From an uncultured Candidatus Melainabacteria bacterium (GTDB lineage Bacteria > Cyanobacteriota > Vampirovibrionia > Gastranaerophilales > Gastranaerophilaceae), in assembly GCA_934757275.1 (NCBI GenBank), contig CAKVLN010000001.1:248001-312000 (forward strand): DNA of 64,000 bases. The letters are read 5' to 3'. The notes below the pieces were generated by a model that searched no databases, had not been told where the DNA came from, and saw only the letters and a list, made by a program, of their open reading frames with translations. Below are positions 17,521 to 25,800 of this stretch, piece by piece. Each line of letters begins with the position of its first letter. Positions within the stretch are counted from its first letter, which is position 1. A program made the position numbers and the translations under genes.

Positions 17521-17991
17521 TTATTTATGGTAGGTTTCACCTTTTAAAATTTTAAACGCACGATAAATTTGTTCAACTAATAATAGGCGTGCAAATTGGT
17601 GTAAAAATGTCATCTTAGAAAAACTTAGTTTAAAGTTTGCTCTTTGAGAAACTATTGGCGATAAACCGCATGATGAACCTATTACAAAGATAAGCTCGCT
17701 TATTCCACTAATAGAAATTTCGTTAATTTTGTTTGCAAAATCTTCAGAGGAAAGTTGCTTGCCTAAAATTTCCATTGTGATAACGTAAGAATCGTTTTTA
17801 ATGTTGGCTAATATTTTTGCGCCTTCTTGTTCAAGAGCCTTTGCGGTCAAATTTTCATCTCTAATTTCGACAGGTGTAAGCTCAATTATTTCAACAGAGG
17901 CGTACGGCGTTAGACGTTTTAAAAATTCATCAATACCTTCTTTAAGAAATTTTTCTTTTATTTTTCCTAGTGCAATAATTTTTATTTTCAT
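17521..17991 (-). CDS. rlmH: 23S rRNA (pseudouridine-1915-N3) methyltransferase
   Basis: I start at the ATG ending at 17991, giving 156 residues, the usual RlmH length; the frame reaches 18063 but those codons cross the promoter. MKIKIIALGKIKEKFLKEGI is the family N-terminus. LIFVIGSSCGLSP is the knotted SAM-binding loop, and the end MTFLHQFARLLLVEQIYRAF...GETYHK is diagnostic. It methylates pseudouridine 1915 in 23S rRNA. A TATAAT box ends 7 bases before the ATG and no ribosome binding site exists, so the message is probably leaderless. Confidence 0.94.
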   Translation of the reverse strand: MKIKIIALGKIKEKFLKEGIDEFLKRLTPYASVEIIELTPVEIRDENLTAKALEQEGAKILANIKNDSYVITMEILGKQLSSEDFANKINEISISGISELIFVIGSSCGLSPIVSQRANFKLSFSKMTFLHQFARLLLVEQIYRAFKILKGETYHK

Positions 17992-17998
17992 GTTCTGT

Positions 17999-18026
17999 AT
18001 TATAATACATAAAGTTGATGGTGCAA
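17999..18026 (-). promoter_or_regulatory. rlmH promoter giving a leaderless mRNA
   Basis: On the minus strand: TTGCAC (18021-18026), a 16-base spacer, TATAAT (17999-18004), then 7 bases to the ATG. Confidence 0.6.
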
Positions 18027-18040
18027 TTTTACATAAAAAT

Positions 18041-18078
18041 AAAAAATCGGACTTGTTGTTCAAGTCCGATTTTTTTTC
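18041..18078 (-). terminator. Terminator after the MscS gene
   Basis: AAAAAATCGGACTTG and its complement CAAGTCCGATTTTTT enclose a 5-base loop. T runs on both strands make it bidirectional. On the minus strand it closes the MscS transcript. Confidence 0.85.
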
Positions 18079-18092
18079 TAATCTTGTTTTTT

Positions 18093-18929
18093 TTATTTTG
18101 CCATATAAATGCTTGTAGAAGGGAAGGCAAATTCAATTCCTTCTTCTCGGTAGCGGTGAATAATTTGTCTGATTATGTCGCTTTTCACATGTGCATGTCC
18201 AGCCCAAGACGTTTCTTTAGTATAAGCTACAAGTCTTACTTGTATTGAGCTTGGTGCCATATTGTCAATAAAAGTTTCAGCACCGTCTAAAATGCGTGTT
18301 TCTCTTTCTGCAATTTCTTTTAGGAGATTACAAGCAACATCGAGTTTCTCGTTAGAGGTGCCGTATTCCACGTCAACTGAAATGTCAATTCTTCTTTTGT
18401 TTGCTTGAGATACATTTGTAATTTCTTCATTAGAAAGTACGTTGTTTGGCACATTAACAATAAAACCTTCGAGAGTTCTTACTGTTGTAGAGCGTAAATT
18501 GATATTTTCAACAGTCCCTTCATATCCGTTAAATTTGATGTAGTCACCGATTTTGTAAACTCTATCAGCAAGTAGCCCAAATGAGCCAAAAATATTTCCA
18601 ATAGCTTCTTTTGCAGCAAAACCAACAGCCAAACCTGTGATACCAAAACCTGCAATTAATGAAGTTACGTTATATCCGAAACTTTGTAGAAAACCTGCAA
18701 GTAAAAGAAATACGATGATTGATTTTATTATTTTACCTAATACTGGCATAAGATTAAGTAATGGCGAGTCTGTATTTTTACTTCTCAGTCTAAGTTCTAT
18801 ACGTTTTGTGAACACGTCAATAACTTTACAAACTGCCCAAATTAATACTATGTTAACTAATACGCCAATAATAAATTTTGCGTGTACTCCTAAAAATGAA
18901 AATATAGGTTTCACAATGAAATCTACCAT
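18093..18929 (-). CDS. mscS: MscS-family mechanosensitive channel
   Basis: The protein has 278 residues, the E. coli MscS size. Three transmembrane helices lie in the first ~120 residues. The pore helix region GFGITGLAVGFAAKEAIGNI is followed by the conserved beta domain (GDYIKFNGYEGTVENINLRS, NVPNNVLSNEEITN) and the cytoplasmic cage domain. It opens under membrane tension and releases solutes at hypo-osmotic shock. It is downstream of nifS, 4 bases from its stop, and closed by a terminator. Confidence 0.9.
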   Translation of the reverse strand: MVDFIVKPIFSFLGVHAKFIIGVLVNIVLIWAVCKVIDVFTKRIELRLRSKNTDSPLLNLMPVLGKIIKSIIVFLLLAGFLQSFGYNVTSLIAGFGITGLAVGFAAKEAIGNIFGSFGLLADRVYKIGDYIKFNGYEGTVENINLRSTTVRTLEGFIVNVPNNVLSNEEITNVSQANKRRIDISVDVEYGTSNEKLDVACNLLKEIAERETRILDGAETFIDNMAPSSIQVRLVAYTKETSWAGHAHVKSDIIRQIIHRYREEGIEFAFPSTSIYMAK

Positions 18930-18933
18930 AAAA

Positions 18934-20121
18934 TTAACCCTTTCTCTTTCTCAAAGCTACTAATTCATCTTGGAATGGTGAAATAGAAGTCAATTTGTCC
19001 ATAATGGCAGGCATATTTTCGATTACATAATCAATTTCTTTTTCTGTTGTAAATCTTGATAGGCTGAATCTGATTGAACCATGCAATGCCGTAAATGGTA
19101 TTCCCATTGCTCTTAAAACATGGCTAGGTTCAAGTGAACCAGAAGTACAAGCACTGCCAGAGCTTGCGCAAACGCCAATATCGCTTAAATGTAGAAGAAT
19201 CAATTCACCTTCAACATATTCAAAACCAATGTTGCAAGTGTTTGGAACTCTTCCATTAACGCCTGTATTTAATCTTGCGTTAAACACATTTTTCAAAATG
19301 CCAGTTTCTAGCTTGTCACGCAATCTTTTTACTTCTTTTAGTTCATAATCCATTGCGTCCATTGCTAGTTCTGCGGCTTTACCCAACCCAACAATATATG
19401 GAACATTCTCTGTGCCAGCTCTCATACCACGTTCTTGGTGTCCACCATTAATTAGCGGTGTAATTCTAACATCAGGTTTAACGTACAAAGCTCCAACGCC
19501 TTTTGGTGCGTGGAATTTGTGCCCAGAAACTCCCAATAAATCAATTTTAGTATCTTTAACATTTATTGGAATTTTACCGCCAGCTTGAACTGCGTCAACA
19601 TAAAATCTTGTTTCTGGTGATTTTGATTTGATAATTTCTGCAATTTCTTCAACTGGGTAAATTACGCCAGTTTCATTATTGGCGTACATTACAGAAACTA
19701 ATGCAGTGTCTTTTCTGATTTTTGATTTAAGTTCTTCAATATCTAATTCACCTTGCGAATTTACGCCAATGTAGTCAACTTCATAGCCTTGTTTTTCTAG
19801 CGCTTTATAAGTGTTCAAAACGCAAGGGTGTTCAACTTTTGTTGTGATTAAGTGTCTTTTTTCTTTATTACAACTTACAACGCCTTTGATTGCGGTATTA
19901 GCTGACTCAGAACCGCAAGAAGTGAAGACGATTTCTTTCTCGTTATTAGCACCTAAAAAATCTCTAACTTTTGCTCTTGCTTCACGAATTGCTGCCGCTG
20001 GTTTCTTTGCAAAATCATACATGCTAGAAGGGTTTGCGTATTCGCCCTGCAAGTAAGGTAGCATTTCTTCTAAAACCTTTTCGTCTACTTTGGTTGTTGC
20101 GTTGTTGTCTAAATATATCAT
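18934..20121 (-). CDS. nifS: Cysteine desulfurase (NifS/IscS type)
   Basis: The protein has 395 residues. The PLP lysine is K202 in SGHKFHAPKG, and the mobile catalytic cysteine is C325 in SSGSACTSGS, with the extended loop of class I enzymes. The N-terminus IYLDNNATTKVDEKVLEEML and VEHPCVLNTYKAL are typical. It takes sulfur from cysteine for iron-sulfur clusters, passing it to the NifU scaffold encoded just upstream on this strand. Ribosome binding site AGGACA. A small orphan gene sits between nifU and nifS. Confidence 0.95.
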   Translation of the reverse strand: MIYLDNNATTKVDEKVLEEMLPYLQGEYANPSSMYDFAKKPAAAIREARAKVRDFLGANNEKEIVFTSCGSESANTAIKGVVSCNKEKRHLITTKVEHPCVLNTYKALEKQGYEVDYIGVNSQGELDIEELKSKIRKDTALVSVMYANNETGVIYPVEEIAEIIKSKSPETRFYVDAVQAGGKIPINVKDTKIDLLGVSGHKFHAPKGVGALYVKPDVRITPLINGGHQERGMRAGTENVPYIVGLGKAAELAMDAMDYELKEVKRLRDKLETGILKNVFNARLNTGVNGRVPNTCNIGFEYVEGELILLHLSDIGVCASSGSACTSGSLEPSHVLRAMGIPFTALHGSIRFSLSRFTTEKEIDYVIENMPAIMDKLTSISPFQDELVALRKRKG

Positions 20122-20150
20122 ATTGTGTCCTTTTTAAGTTGATAATTATT

Positions 20151-20174
20151 GTTGGGCAAGTATGCCCAACCTAC
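20151..20174 (-). repeat. REP-like hairpin
   Basis: GTTGGGCA-AGTA-TGCCCAAC (20151-20170) with CTAC directly after (20171-20174). On the minus strand this is GTAG plus an 8-bp hairpin. It sits between the small orphan gene and nifS. Confidence 0.65.
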
Positions 20175-20178
20175 AAGC

Positions 20179-20493
20179 TTATGTTTCCATAAATGTAAGA
20201 GGTTTGTTAAATATTCTTCTGATTAAACCAGATATTCCAGATCCGAATATAAGCATTTTATAATGTCCCATCTCATCAAGATACTTTACTTTCTCTTTCC
20301 AATTTTTTGTAGCTTTTGCTTTTAAGTACAAGTCTTTAGCATTCGGGTTTTCGTATTCTTTTGCCCATCTTGTATTGTTAGAAAAAGTTACTCTTGAACC
20401 TAAATCAATTAGCTCCATTGAGTCAGAATAAATTCTAAACTTTTTGTTAGCTTGAAAAGTATTTGTTTGAGGCTTAATTGCTTGAATTTTCAT
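20179..20493 (-). CDS. Orphan protein with the shared N-terminal peptide, within the nif genes
   Basis: This 104-residue protein starts MKIQAIKPQTNTFQANKKFR, which fits the recurrent peptide (M-K-I-Q...N-T-F-Q-A). The rest is basic and polar, with a short hydrophobic stretch near residues 78-88 (LIFGSGISGLI). No known domain. Ribosome binding site AAGGAAAG. It sits between nifU and nifS, but nothing in it suggests an iron-sulfur role (no cysteine). Function unknown. Confidence 0.65.
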   Translation of the reverse strand: MKIQAIKPQTNTFQANKKFRIYSDSMELIDLGSRVTFSNNTRWAKEYENPNAKDLYLKAKATKNWKEKVKYLDEMGHYKMLIFGSGISGLIRRIFNKPLTFMET

Positions 20494-20561
20494 TAGCTTT
20501 CCTTGTTCTGGTTATTCCCCTCTTCTTATGGGAAAGGGGAAGGGTGAGGTGTCAATCTCGC

Positions 20562-21398
20562 TTAGACTTGTTCAACTACAATTGCTGAATCAACTTTGTC
20601 CTTTAAAATTGACTCTACGAACCCTTTTATTGTCATACTCGCATTTTTGCAACCGCTGCACATGCCTGATAGCTTAACTTTTACTGTGTTACCATCAATA
20701 TCAATAAGCTCAATATCGCCACCATCTTTTTGAAGTTCTGGTGAAATTTGTTGCTCAATAACTTTGCTAATTTTTAAAATCTTTTGAGTGGCAGTAAGTT
20801 GAGGAGCTTTGCCTTCTTTCTTTAAGTATGTGTCAATCATATCCTTGATTGCGCCACGGCAACGACCGCAAGCACCGCCAGCTTTTGTATAGTTAGTAAC
20901 CTCTTCAACTGTTTTCAAGCCATTAACTTTGATGGCTTCCCAAATTTGGCTTTCTGTAACATTGAAACAAGTACAAACAACTTTGTCACCTGTGTGTGAA
21001 TTGCCAGCTGGGTCGCTCCATTCAGTCTTATCTTCGCCATAATATTTCTTTAAAGCGTCTTCTAATGCCTCGTGTCCCATTACAGAACAGTGCATTTTTT
21101 CTTGAGGTAGTCCATCAAGCTCGTCTGCAATATCTTTATTTGTAATTTTTGCAGCTTCTTCGATTGTTTTACCGATAATCATTTCTGTTAAAACGCTTGA
21201 AGAGGCAACGGCAGAACCACACCCAAAGGTTTGGAATTTTGCGTCTTTAATAACATTTCCATCTAATTTTATATATAATTTTAAAGAGTCACCGCAAGCT
21301 AAAGAACCAGCTTCGCCAATAAGGTCAGCGTCGTCAATTTTACCTACGTTTCTAGGGTGTCTGTAATGGTCAAGCACCTTCTCTGAATATTCCCACAT
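20562..21398 (-). CDS. nifU: Iron-sulfur scaffold NifU, three-domain form
   Basis: The protein has 278 residues in three parts. Residues 1-125 are an IscU-type scaffold with ligand cysteines C35, C60 and C104. Residues 139-192 are a BFD-like [2Fe-2S] domain with C142, C144, C177 and C180 (CTCFNVTE, GGACGRCRG). Residues 203-278 are a Nfu domain with C247 and C250 (GMCSGCKNAS). All cluster ligands are intact. It builds clusters from sulfur delivered by NifS. No nitrogenase gene is in the window, so a general or anaerobic Fe-S role is likelier. Ribosome binding site AGAGGT. Confidence 0.95.
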   Translation of the reverse strand: MWEYSEKVLDHYRHPRNVGKIDDADLIGEAGSLACGDSLKLYIKLDGNVIKDAKFQTFGCGSAVASSSVLTEMIIGKTIEEAAKITNKDIADELDGLPQEKMHCSVMGHEALEDALKKYYGEDKTEWSDPAGNSHTGDKVVCTCFNVTESQIWEAIKVNGLKTVEEVTNYTKAGGACGRCRGAIKDMIDTYLKKEGKAPQLTATQKILKISKVIEQQISPELQKDGGDIELIDIDGNTVKVKLSGMCSGCKNASMTIKGFVESILKDKVDSAIVVEQV

Positions 21399-21447
21399 GA
21401 TTATTACCTCTCAAATAGTTTTTCGACTATATTTTATATCAATTATT

Positions 21448-21762
21448 TTAATTTTCCAATCTTTTTTCTTCCTGTTTCAAAAACTCGCAATCAGCTTCAA
21501 GTCTTTTGTCGTCCATTGCTGCTATGAGTTCTTCGATGTCTTTGATTTGTCCAAGTTCAAAACCAACTTCTGCAAATAGAACGCAATCATTGCATAGTCT
21601 GTAATGCCCGTATTGAACAGAACCAGCCAATGATTTTGTGCTGCCGCAAGCGTCGCAAGTGAAAAATTCATTTTCGCAATCTGGGTTTTCTTCGATATCG
21701 TCCAAACGCATTTGTTCGACAACTTGTTGCATTTCTTGTACAACTTCTTCTTTTGTTTTCAT
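21448..21762 (-). CDS. Small zinc-ribbon protein
   Basis: The 104 residues contain C-x2-C at FTCDACGSTKS and a second C-x2-C 20 residues later (LCNDCVLFAEV), the spacing of a zinc ribbon. The flanks are acidic and helical. It starts 1 base after the stop of pdxJ, so it belongs to that unit. Family not recognised. The metal site suggests a nucleic acid- or protein-binding adaptor, which is inference only. Confidence 0.65.
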   Translation of the reverse strand: MKTKEEVVQEMQQVVEQMRLDDIEENPDCENEFFTCDACGSTKSLAGSVQYGHYRLCNDCVLFAEVGFELGQIKDIEELIAAMDDKRLEADCEFLKQEEKRLEN

Positions 21763-21763
21763 A

Positions 21764-22474
21764 TTACTCCACCAAAGCCTTCATCTCTTTAACTGCTTGT
21801 TCTAAACCAACAAATATTGAACGAGCAATTATTGAGTGTCCAATATTAAGCTCTTGCAAGTTAGGAATTTCGTGCATTCTGCCTACGTTTTGGTAGTTAA
21901 GACCGTGACCAGCGTTAACTTTTAGTCCAAAGTTTTGAGCAAAAATAGCAGCACCTTTTAAATCTTCAAACGCTTTTGCCTCTTCTTCTGTTCCAAAAAC
22001 TTCTGAATATCTGCCTGTATGCAACTCTATGAAAGGCGCACCAGTTTTAGATACTGCGGAAATTTGATGTACGTCTGGGTCGATAAAGAAACTAACTTCG
22101 ATATTTTTTTCTAAAAGTGGTTTCGTAAATTCAATCGCCCAATTAAGTTGACCAGCTACGTCTAAACCACCTTCGGTTGTAAGTTCTTGTCTTTTTTCAG
22201 GAACTATGCAAACTGCGTGAGGTCTTAGTCGTAATGCAATTTCTTGCATTTCTTTAGTCATAGCCATTTCTAAATTTAGACGAACTCTCGGCAACATTCT
22301 AATTGCTTCAACATCAGCATCTTTGATGTGGCGTCTATCTTCTCTCAAGTGTGTTGTAATTGATGCTACTCCACACTCTTTGCAAATTCTAGCTGCAGTA
22401 ATTGGATCTGGATCAATTCCACCTCTTGCATTTCTAAGTGTTGCAACGTGGTCTATATTTACTCCTAATAACAT
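21764..22474 (-). CDS. pdxJ: Pyridoxine 5'-phosphate synthase
   Basis: The 236 residues start LGVNIDHVATLRNARGG, the PdxJ signature. ITTHLREDRRHIKDADV, RLNLEMAMTKEM, HTGRYSE and KVNAGHGLNYQN complete the active-site set. It condenses 1-deoxyxylulose 5-phosphate with 3-amino-2-oxopropyl phosphate to pyridoxine 5'-phosphate in the DXP-dependent B6 route. Its product serves NifS and the YggS-type protein nearby. Full length, ribosome binding site AAAGGA. Confidence 0.96.
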   Translation of the reverse strand: MLLGVNIDHVATLRNARGGIDPDPITAARICKECGVASITTHLREDRRHIKDADVEAIRMLPRVRLNLEMAMTKEMQEIALRLRPHAVCIVPEKRQELTTEGGLDVAGQLNWAIEFTKPLLEKNIEVSFFIDPDVHQISAVSKTGAPFIELHTGRYSEVFGTEEEAKAFEDLKGAAIFAQNFGLKVNAGHGLNYQNVGRMHEIPNLQELNIGHSIIARSIFVGLEQAVKEMKALVE

Positions 22475-22572
22475 GATTGTCCTTTCTGATAGTTAGGTTG
22501 TTTATAATAAAACAACATTCATACAATATAATAATATAAAAATAGTTTTTTTACAGTGACTCTTTATAAAAA

Positions 22573-22592
22573 TGTTACGGTATACCATAACA
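22573..22592. promoter_or_regulatory. 20-bp palindrome between pdxJ and the leader RNA
   Basis: TGTTACGGTATACCATAACA is symmetrical except for one position pair. It lies 27 bases before the -35 box of the leader promoter and about 100 bases upstream of pdxJ. A regulator-binding site is plausible but unproven. Confidence 0.35.
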
Positions 22593-22618
22593 CAACTTTA
22601 CAAAAGTAATTCGGACTA

Positions 22619-22789
22619 TTGACAAGAAAAAATATTTGTTTAATTATCTAAGTATGACTAGACGAAATATTAAAACTCAAGATTGTTGTTGCAAGTTCTG
22701 TTAGGACTTGTCTTTTGTGATGTTTATAACGATTTTGATGTAATAAATAGTTTGATAAGTCCTTAATTTATTGAATTAAGGACTTTTTT
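22619..22789 (+). ncRNA. Leader RNA with attenuator-like structure, or small RNA
   Basis: A consensus promoter (TTGACA 22619-22624, 17 bases, AATTAT 22642-22647) starts a transcript near 22654. It holds a 7-bp hairpin (22692-22698 with 22704-22710) and ends in a strong terminator (22757-22789). GGACTT of the first hairpin (22704-22709) can instead pair with AAGTCC of the terminator's 5' arm (22757-22762), so the two folds exclude each other. No ORF of note is inside. The next gene starts 27 bases after the terminator. I do not recognise a known riboswitch family. A free-standing small RNA of ~135 bases is equally possible. Confidence 0.5.
22757..22789 (+). terminator. Terminator in front of the 22816 gene
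   Basis: AAGTCCTTAATT pairs with AATTAAGGACTT over 12 bp around TATTG, followed by a T run. It precedes the start codon at 22816 instead of following a gene. Confidence 0.85.
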
Positions 22790-22815
22790 AATGCGTAATT
22801 TTGAAAGGAATAATA

Positions 22816-24327
22816 ATGAGAATTTATAATAATGCACCCCAAACACAAATTAAAACTCCAAATTTTAGAGGCCCTTTAGATGCGCCTTTAACTCAAGGCT
22901 TAGCCGTTTTGAATACAAACCCGATGTTGAACGCCTCTTTAGTTGACGTATTTGCAATGGGTTTACCCAGAACGATTGTTGAATACAGGGAGCGCAACAA
23001 ATATGCAGGGTTTGAGATGGCATTTAGAGAATTTACAGGGACTTTTATTGCTTGCTTTTCAGCAGGTTTGTTTGGACAAATGATAAATAAAACCATGTCA
23101 AAGCGCCTTCAACCAGAGGTTAAAGTGAATGAAAATTCGTGGGCGTCTAATAATGCGATTGAGGTTTTGAACGAAATTAATAAAACAGATAAAAATAAAA
23201 ATTATTCCGAAAAACTTTTTGCGTCTTTATCAGGTTTGAACAAAAACAAAGAACAAGAATGGAAAAATGTTAATTGGAGCAAAATAGAATGGTATGATAA
23301 AGACTCTTGGAACAATATTAATTGGGAAAATAAAGAGTTTGAAGGTATTCACAAAAGAATGAAATCTGAAAAATCAATTGTTGAAACTTTCGATAGATTG
23401 ATAACAGATAAAAATATTTCAAAAAAAGATGCAAAGCATTTGCAAGAGATTTTAGCAGAAAGAGTTATTAATGTTCTTGGTGCTGAAAATAATGTTACAG
23501 TGAAAAGTGGCGACAAATCAATTACTTCAACTGTTCATAATGTGCTAAGAGATGCGATTGATATGGGCAAAAATGTTTTTTCTACAAACGAAGCAGATAA
23601 AATTATTTCTAAGTTAAAAAATTTAAACAAAGTGAAAACTCTAGGTGCATTGGCACTTTCAGTTGTACTTGCATTAACTAATCAGGCGATAAATCGTTAT
23701 ATCACTCAAAAAAGAACAGGCAGTAAGGAGTTTGTTGGTAATATGAATTACGAAAGCCACTTGAGTGAAGGAAAACAGGTTGATAAGAAGAAAAATCTTA
23801 ACTTTAACAAGGTTTTAGCAAGTGCTGGTTTTGTTGCAATGCTTGCAAAAGTTATGAATATCAAGAATGTAAAAGATTTCTTTAAGAAATTGGAATTTAC
23901 AGGTCCAACAACGAGTGGTAATGCAATTAAAACTGTATATGGAGCTTTAATTTTGGGTAGATTTTTCGCCTCAAAAGATAATACAGAATTAAGAGAAACA
24001 GTGGTAAGAGATTATTTAGGTTTCTTGAACTGGCTAGTATTGGGTGGCTTTGTAGCAAAGGGTGTTGGCAATTTACTTGATAGGGATAGAAAAGATTTGT
24101 TTAATACCTCAAAAGAAGGTAAAGGCGTTAAGCATTGGTTGAACGACGTTTCTTTGAAGACCCATTCAGAAATTGTTGCTCAAGGCGGAAAAGATGTTAA
24201 AAAGAATTTGAGGAAATTGAATATTGCTCACATTTCTGGGCTTGCTTATTCGGCTCTAATGCTAGGAATTTTGCTACCTAAATTGAATATTGCAATGACA
24301 AAACACAACCAAAAGGGGCTTGTTTAA
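22816..24327 (+). CDS. Orphan membrane protein with the shared N-terminal peptide
   Basis: I use the ATG at 22816 (GAAAGGA site) rather than the TTG at 22801, giving 503 residues. It starts MRIYNNAPQTQIKTPNFRG, the longer form of the recurrent peptide (M-R-I...N-F-R-G). Hydrophobic segments appear near residues 70-90 (FIACFSAGLFGQ), 280-300 (LGALALSVVLALTNQAI) and in several C-terminal stretches (ILGRFFA, WLVLGGFVAKGVG, YSALMLGILLPKLN), with a tryptophan-rich charged stretch between the first two. Its transcript may pass the attenuator-like leader upstream. No family recognised; function unknown. Confidence 0.7.
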   Translation: MRIYNNAPQTQIKTPNFRGPLDAPLTQGLAVLNTNPMLNASLVDVFAMGLPRTIVEYRERNKYAGFEMAFREFTGTFIACFSAGLFGQMINKTMSKRLQPEVKVNENSWASNNAIEVLNEINKTDKNKNYSEKLFASLSGLNKNKEQEWKNVNWSKIEWYDKDSWNNINWENKEFEGIHKRMKSEKSIVETFDRLITDKNISKKDAKHLQEILAERVINVLGAENNVTVKSGDKSITSTVHNVLRDAIDMGKNVFSTNEADKIISKLKNLNKVKTLGALALSVVLALTNQAINRYITQKRTGSKEFVGNMNYESHLSEGKQVDKKKNLNFNKVLASAGFVAMLAKVMNIKNVKDFFKKLEFTGPTTSGNAIKTVYGALILGRFFASKDNTELRETVVRDYLGFLNWLVLGGFVAKGVGNLLDRDRKDLFNTSKEGKGVKHWLNDVSLKTHSEIVAQGGKDVKKNLRKLNIAHISGLAYSALMLGILLPKLNIAMTKHNQKGLV

Positions 24328-24391
24328 TTGGTGTAGAGTTCTTTTATTTCTTTTTCAAATATTTCGTGTTAAATATAAATAAGGAGTATAC

Positions 24392-24901
24392 ATGAAAGAA
24401 TTAACAAGAAGTTTAGAACGATATTTAATTGCAATATACGAATTAATTAAAAATAATGATGATGTTAAGGTCAAAGATGTGGCAGAAAAGATGCAAATTG
24501 GCGGAGCATCAACTTCTGAAGCTATAAAAACTCTGGCAAATCGAGGTTATATTGATTATCAACCATATTGTAGTATTAAAATCACAGAAAAAGGTACAAG
24601 GACTGCAGAGGAAAAAATCTTGCGACACGATACGATTGCAAAATTTTTGTCAGAAGTGCTTTTGATTGAGGACGGAAATATTGAGGAATGCGCCTCAAAG
24701 ATGGAGTTTTCAATGCCTGATGATGTTTTTGAAAGATTTATAAAATATCTTTCTTTTATGCAAAAATGCAGCTGTAAAGAGCCAAAGTGGGTAAAGAGTT
24801 TCCACAAATATTTGGTGCAAGGTGAAATGCAAGAAAAATGTGTACTTTGTGCAAAGAACAAAGAAAAATTTGATAATAGTAGTTGTTGTGGTTGTAAATA
24901 G
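24392..24901 (+). CDS. DtxR/MntR-type metal-dependent regulator
   Basis: The 169 residues start SLERYLIAIYELIKNNDDVK, followed by VKDVAEKMQIGGASTSEAIKTLANRGYIDY: the winged-helix start of DtxR/MntR proteins. The dimerisation part (TEKGTRTAEEKILRHDTIAKFL, then E-D-G-N-I-E-E-C-A) follows. The usual C-terminal FeoA/SH3 domain is absent. Instead there is a cysteine-rich end (KCSCKEP, KCVLCAKN, SSCCGCK) that could bind metal. It would repress uptake genes when metal is plentiful. Which metal is unknown. A candidate 18-bp palindrome is at 3801-3850, without evidence linking them. Confidence 0.8.
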   Translation: MKELTRSLERYLIAIYELIKNNDDVKVKDVAEKMQIGGASTSEAIKTLANRGYIDYQPYCSIKITEKGTRTAEEKILRHDTIAKFLSEVLLIEDGNIEECASKMEFSMPDDVFERFIKYLSFMQKCSCKEPKWVKSFHKYLVQGEMQEKCVLCAKNKEKFDNSSCCGCK

Positions 24902-24921
24902 TTTTTTTACTGATGTATAAT
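24892..24921 (+). promoter_or_regulatory. Promoter giving a near-leaderless mRNA
   Basis: TTGTAA (24892-24897), an 18-base spacer and TATAAT (24916-24921), 9 bases before the ATG at 24931. Because the in-frame ATG at 24913 lies at or before the -10 box, it cannot be the start of this transcript. Confidence 0.55.
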
Positions 24922-24930
24922 ATTAATGTT

Positions 24931-25800
24931 ATGGGGATTAGAAGAGCTTTTTTGCTGGTAATAACATTCATATTTTTGTGCAGTCCTTGTTTTGCGATAA
25001 AAATAGGACTTCAAACACACGTCAATCGTACGTTTTTGGGTGCTTCAACAAAGGCTGAAATTATAAATTGCGATACCAATAAACTCATTTTTGTAATGGA
25101 GAAAATGAAAGGATACGAATTAAAACCTTATCGTGGTGTTATTGCAATAAAAGTTGATGGACAGTGGAAAAAAATGAATGCGAGCAAAATTGTTATTAAA
25201 CCTGAACCAAACGGTTTTGTAAGTGTTAAGCGTAAATGGTATAGAGGACATTTTAAAGTGATTAATGATGGCTTAGGTTTGACAGTCATTAACGACATTC
25301 CGCTTGAAAAATATTTACAGGGCGTTGTTCCCTCTGAAATGCCTTCTAGCTGGGAACATGAGGCTCATAAGGCACAAGCTATTGCAGCAAGAAGTTATGC
25401 TATTGCAAACAAAGGCAAGCGTGCAAAATATGGCTATGATTTAAAAGATACGCCAGAAGACCAAGCTTATGGCGGAGCAAGCGCAGAAAAATCTAATACT
25501 AATGACGCTGTTACTGAAACTGCTGGAATTGTTTTGGTTTGTCAAGGCAAAATCGTTCCAGCGTATTATTCTGCATCAGCAGGTGGTAGAACAAATACAG
25601 GTGGTCAAGTTTGGTCAAAAGATTTGCCGTTCTTAAAATCAGTACCATCATTTGATGAAGGTATTAAGAAAAATGGTCACGGCGTTGGAATGAGCCAATA
25701 TGGAGCTAATAACTTAGCAAAACGTGGTTATAACGGCTATCAAATTCTTAAATATTTCTATGCAAATACTAAGTTTGCAAAAATAAGAAATGAATACTAA
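24931..25800 (+). CDS. Secreted SpoIID/LytB-domain protein
   Basis: From the ATG at 24931 the protein has 289 residues and a clean signal peptide (MGIRRAFLLVITFIFLCSP, then CFA). The SpoIID domain follows: PLEKYLQGVVPSEMPSSWEH, EAHKAQAIAARSYAIAN, YYSASAGGRTNTGGQVW and the end GHGVGMSQYGANNLAKRGYN. SpoIID-type enzymes are lytic transglycosylases acting on glycan without stem peptides; outside spore formers they work in wall turnover. No spore genes are visible. The first 60 mature residues are variable. The frame also allows ATG at 24913, but the promoter argues against it. Confidence 0.88.
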   Translation: MGIRRAFLLVITFIFLCSPCFAIKIGLQTHVNRTFLGASTKAEIINCDTNKLIFVMEKMKGYELKPYRGVIAIKVDGQWKKMNASKIVIKPEPNGFVSVKRKWYRGHFKVINDGLGLTVINDIPLEKYLQGVVPSEMPSSWEHEAHKAQAIAARSYAIANKGKRAKYGYDLKDTPEDQAYGGASAEKSNTNDAVTETAGIVLVCQGKIVPAYYSASAGGRTNTGGQVWSKDLPFLKSVPSFDEGIKKNGHGVGMSQYGANNLAKRGYNGYQILKYFYANTKFAKIRNEY

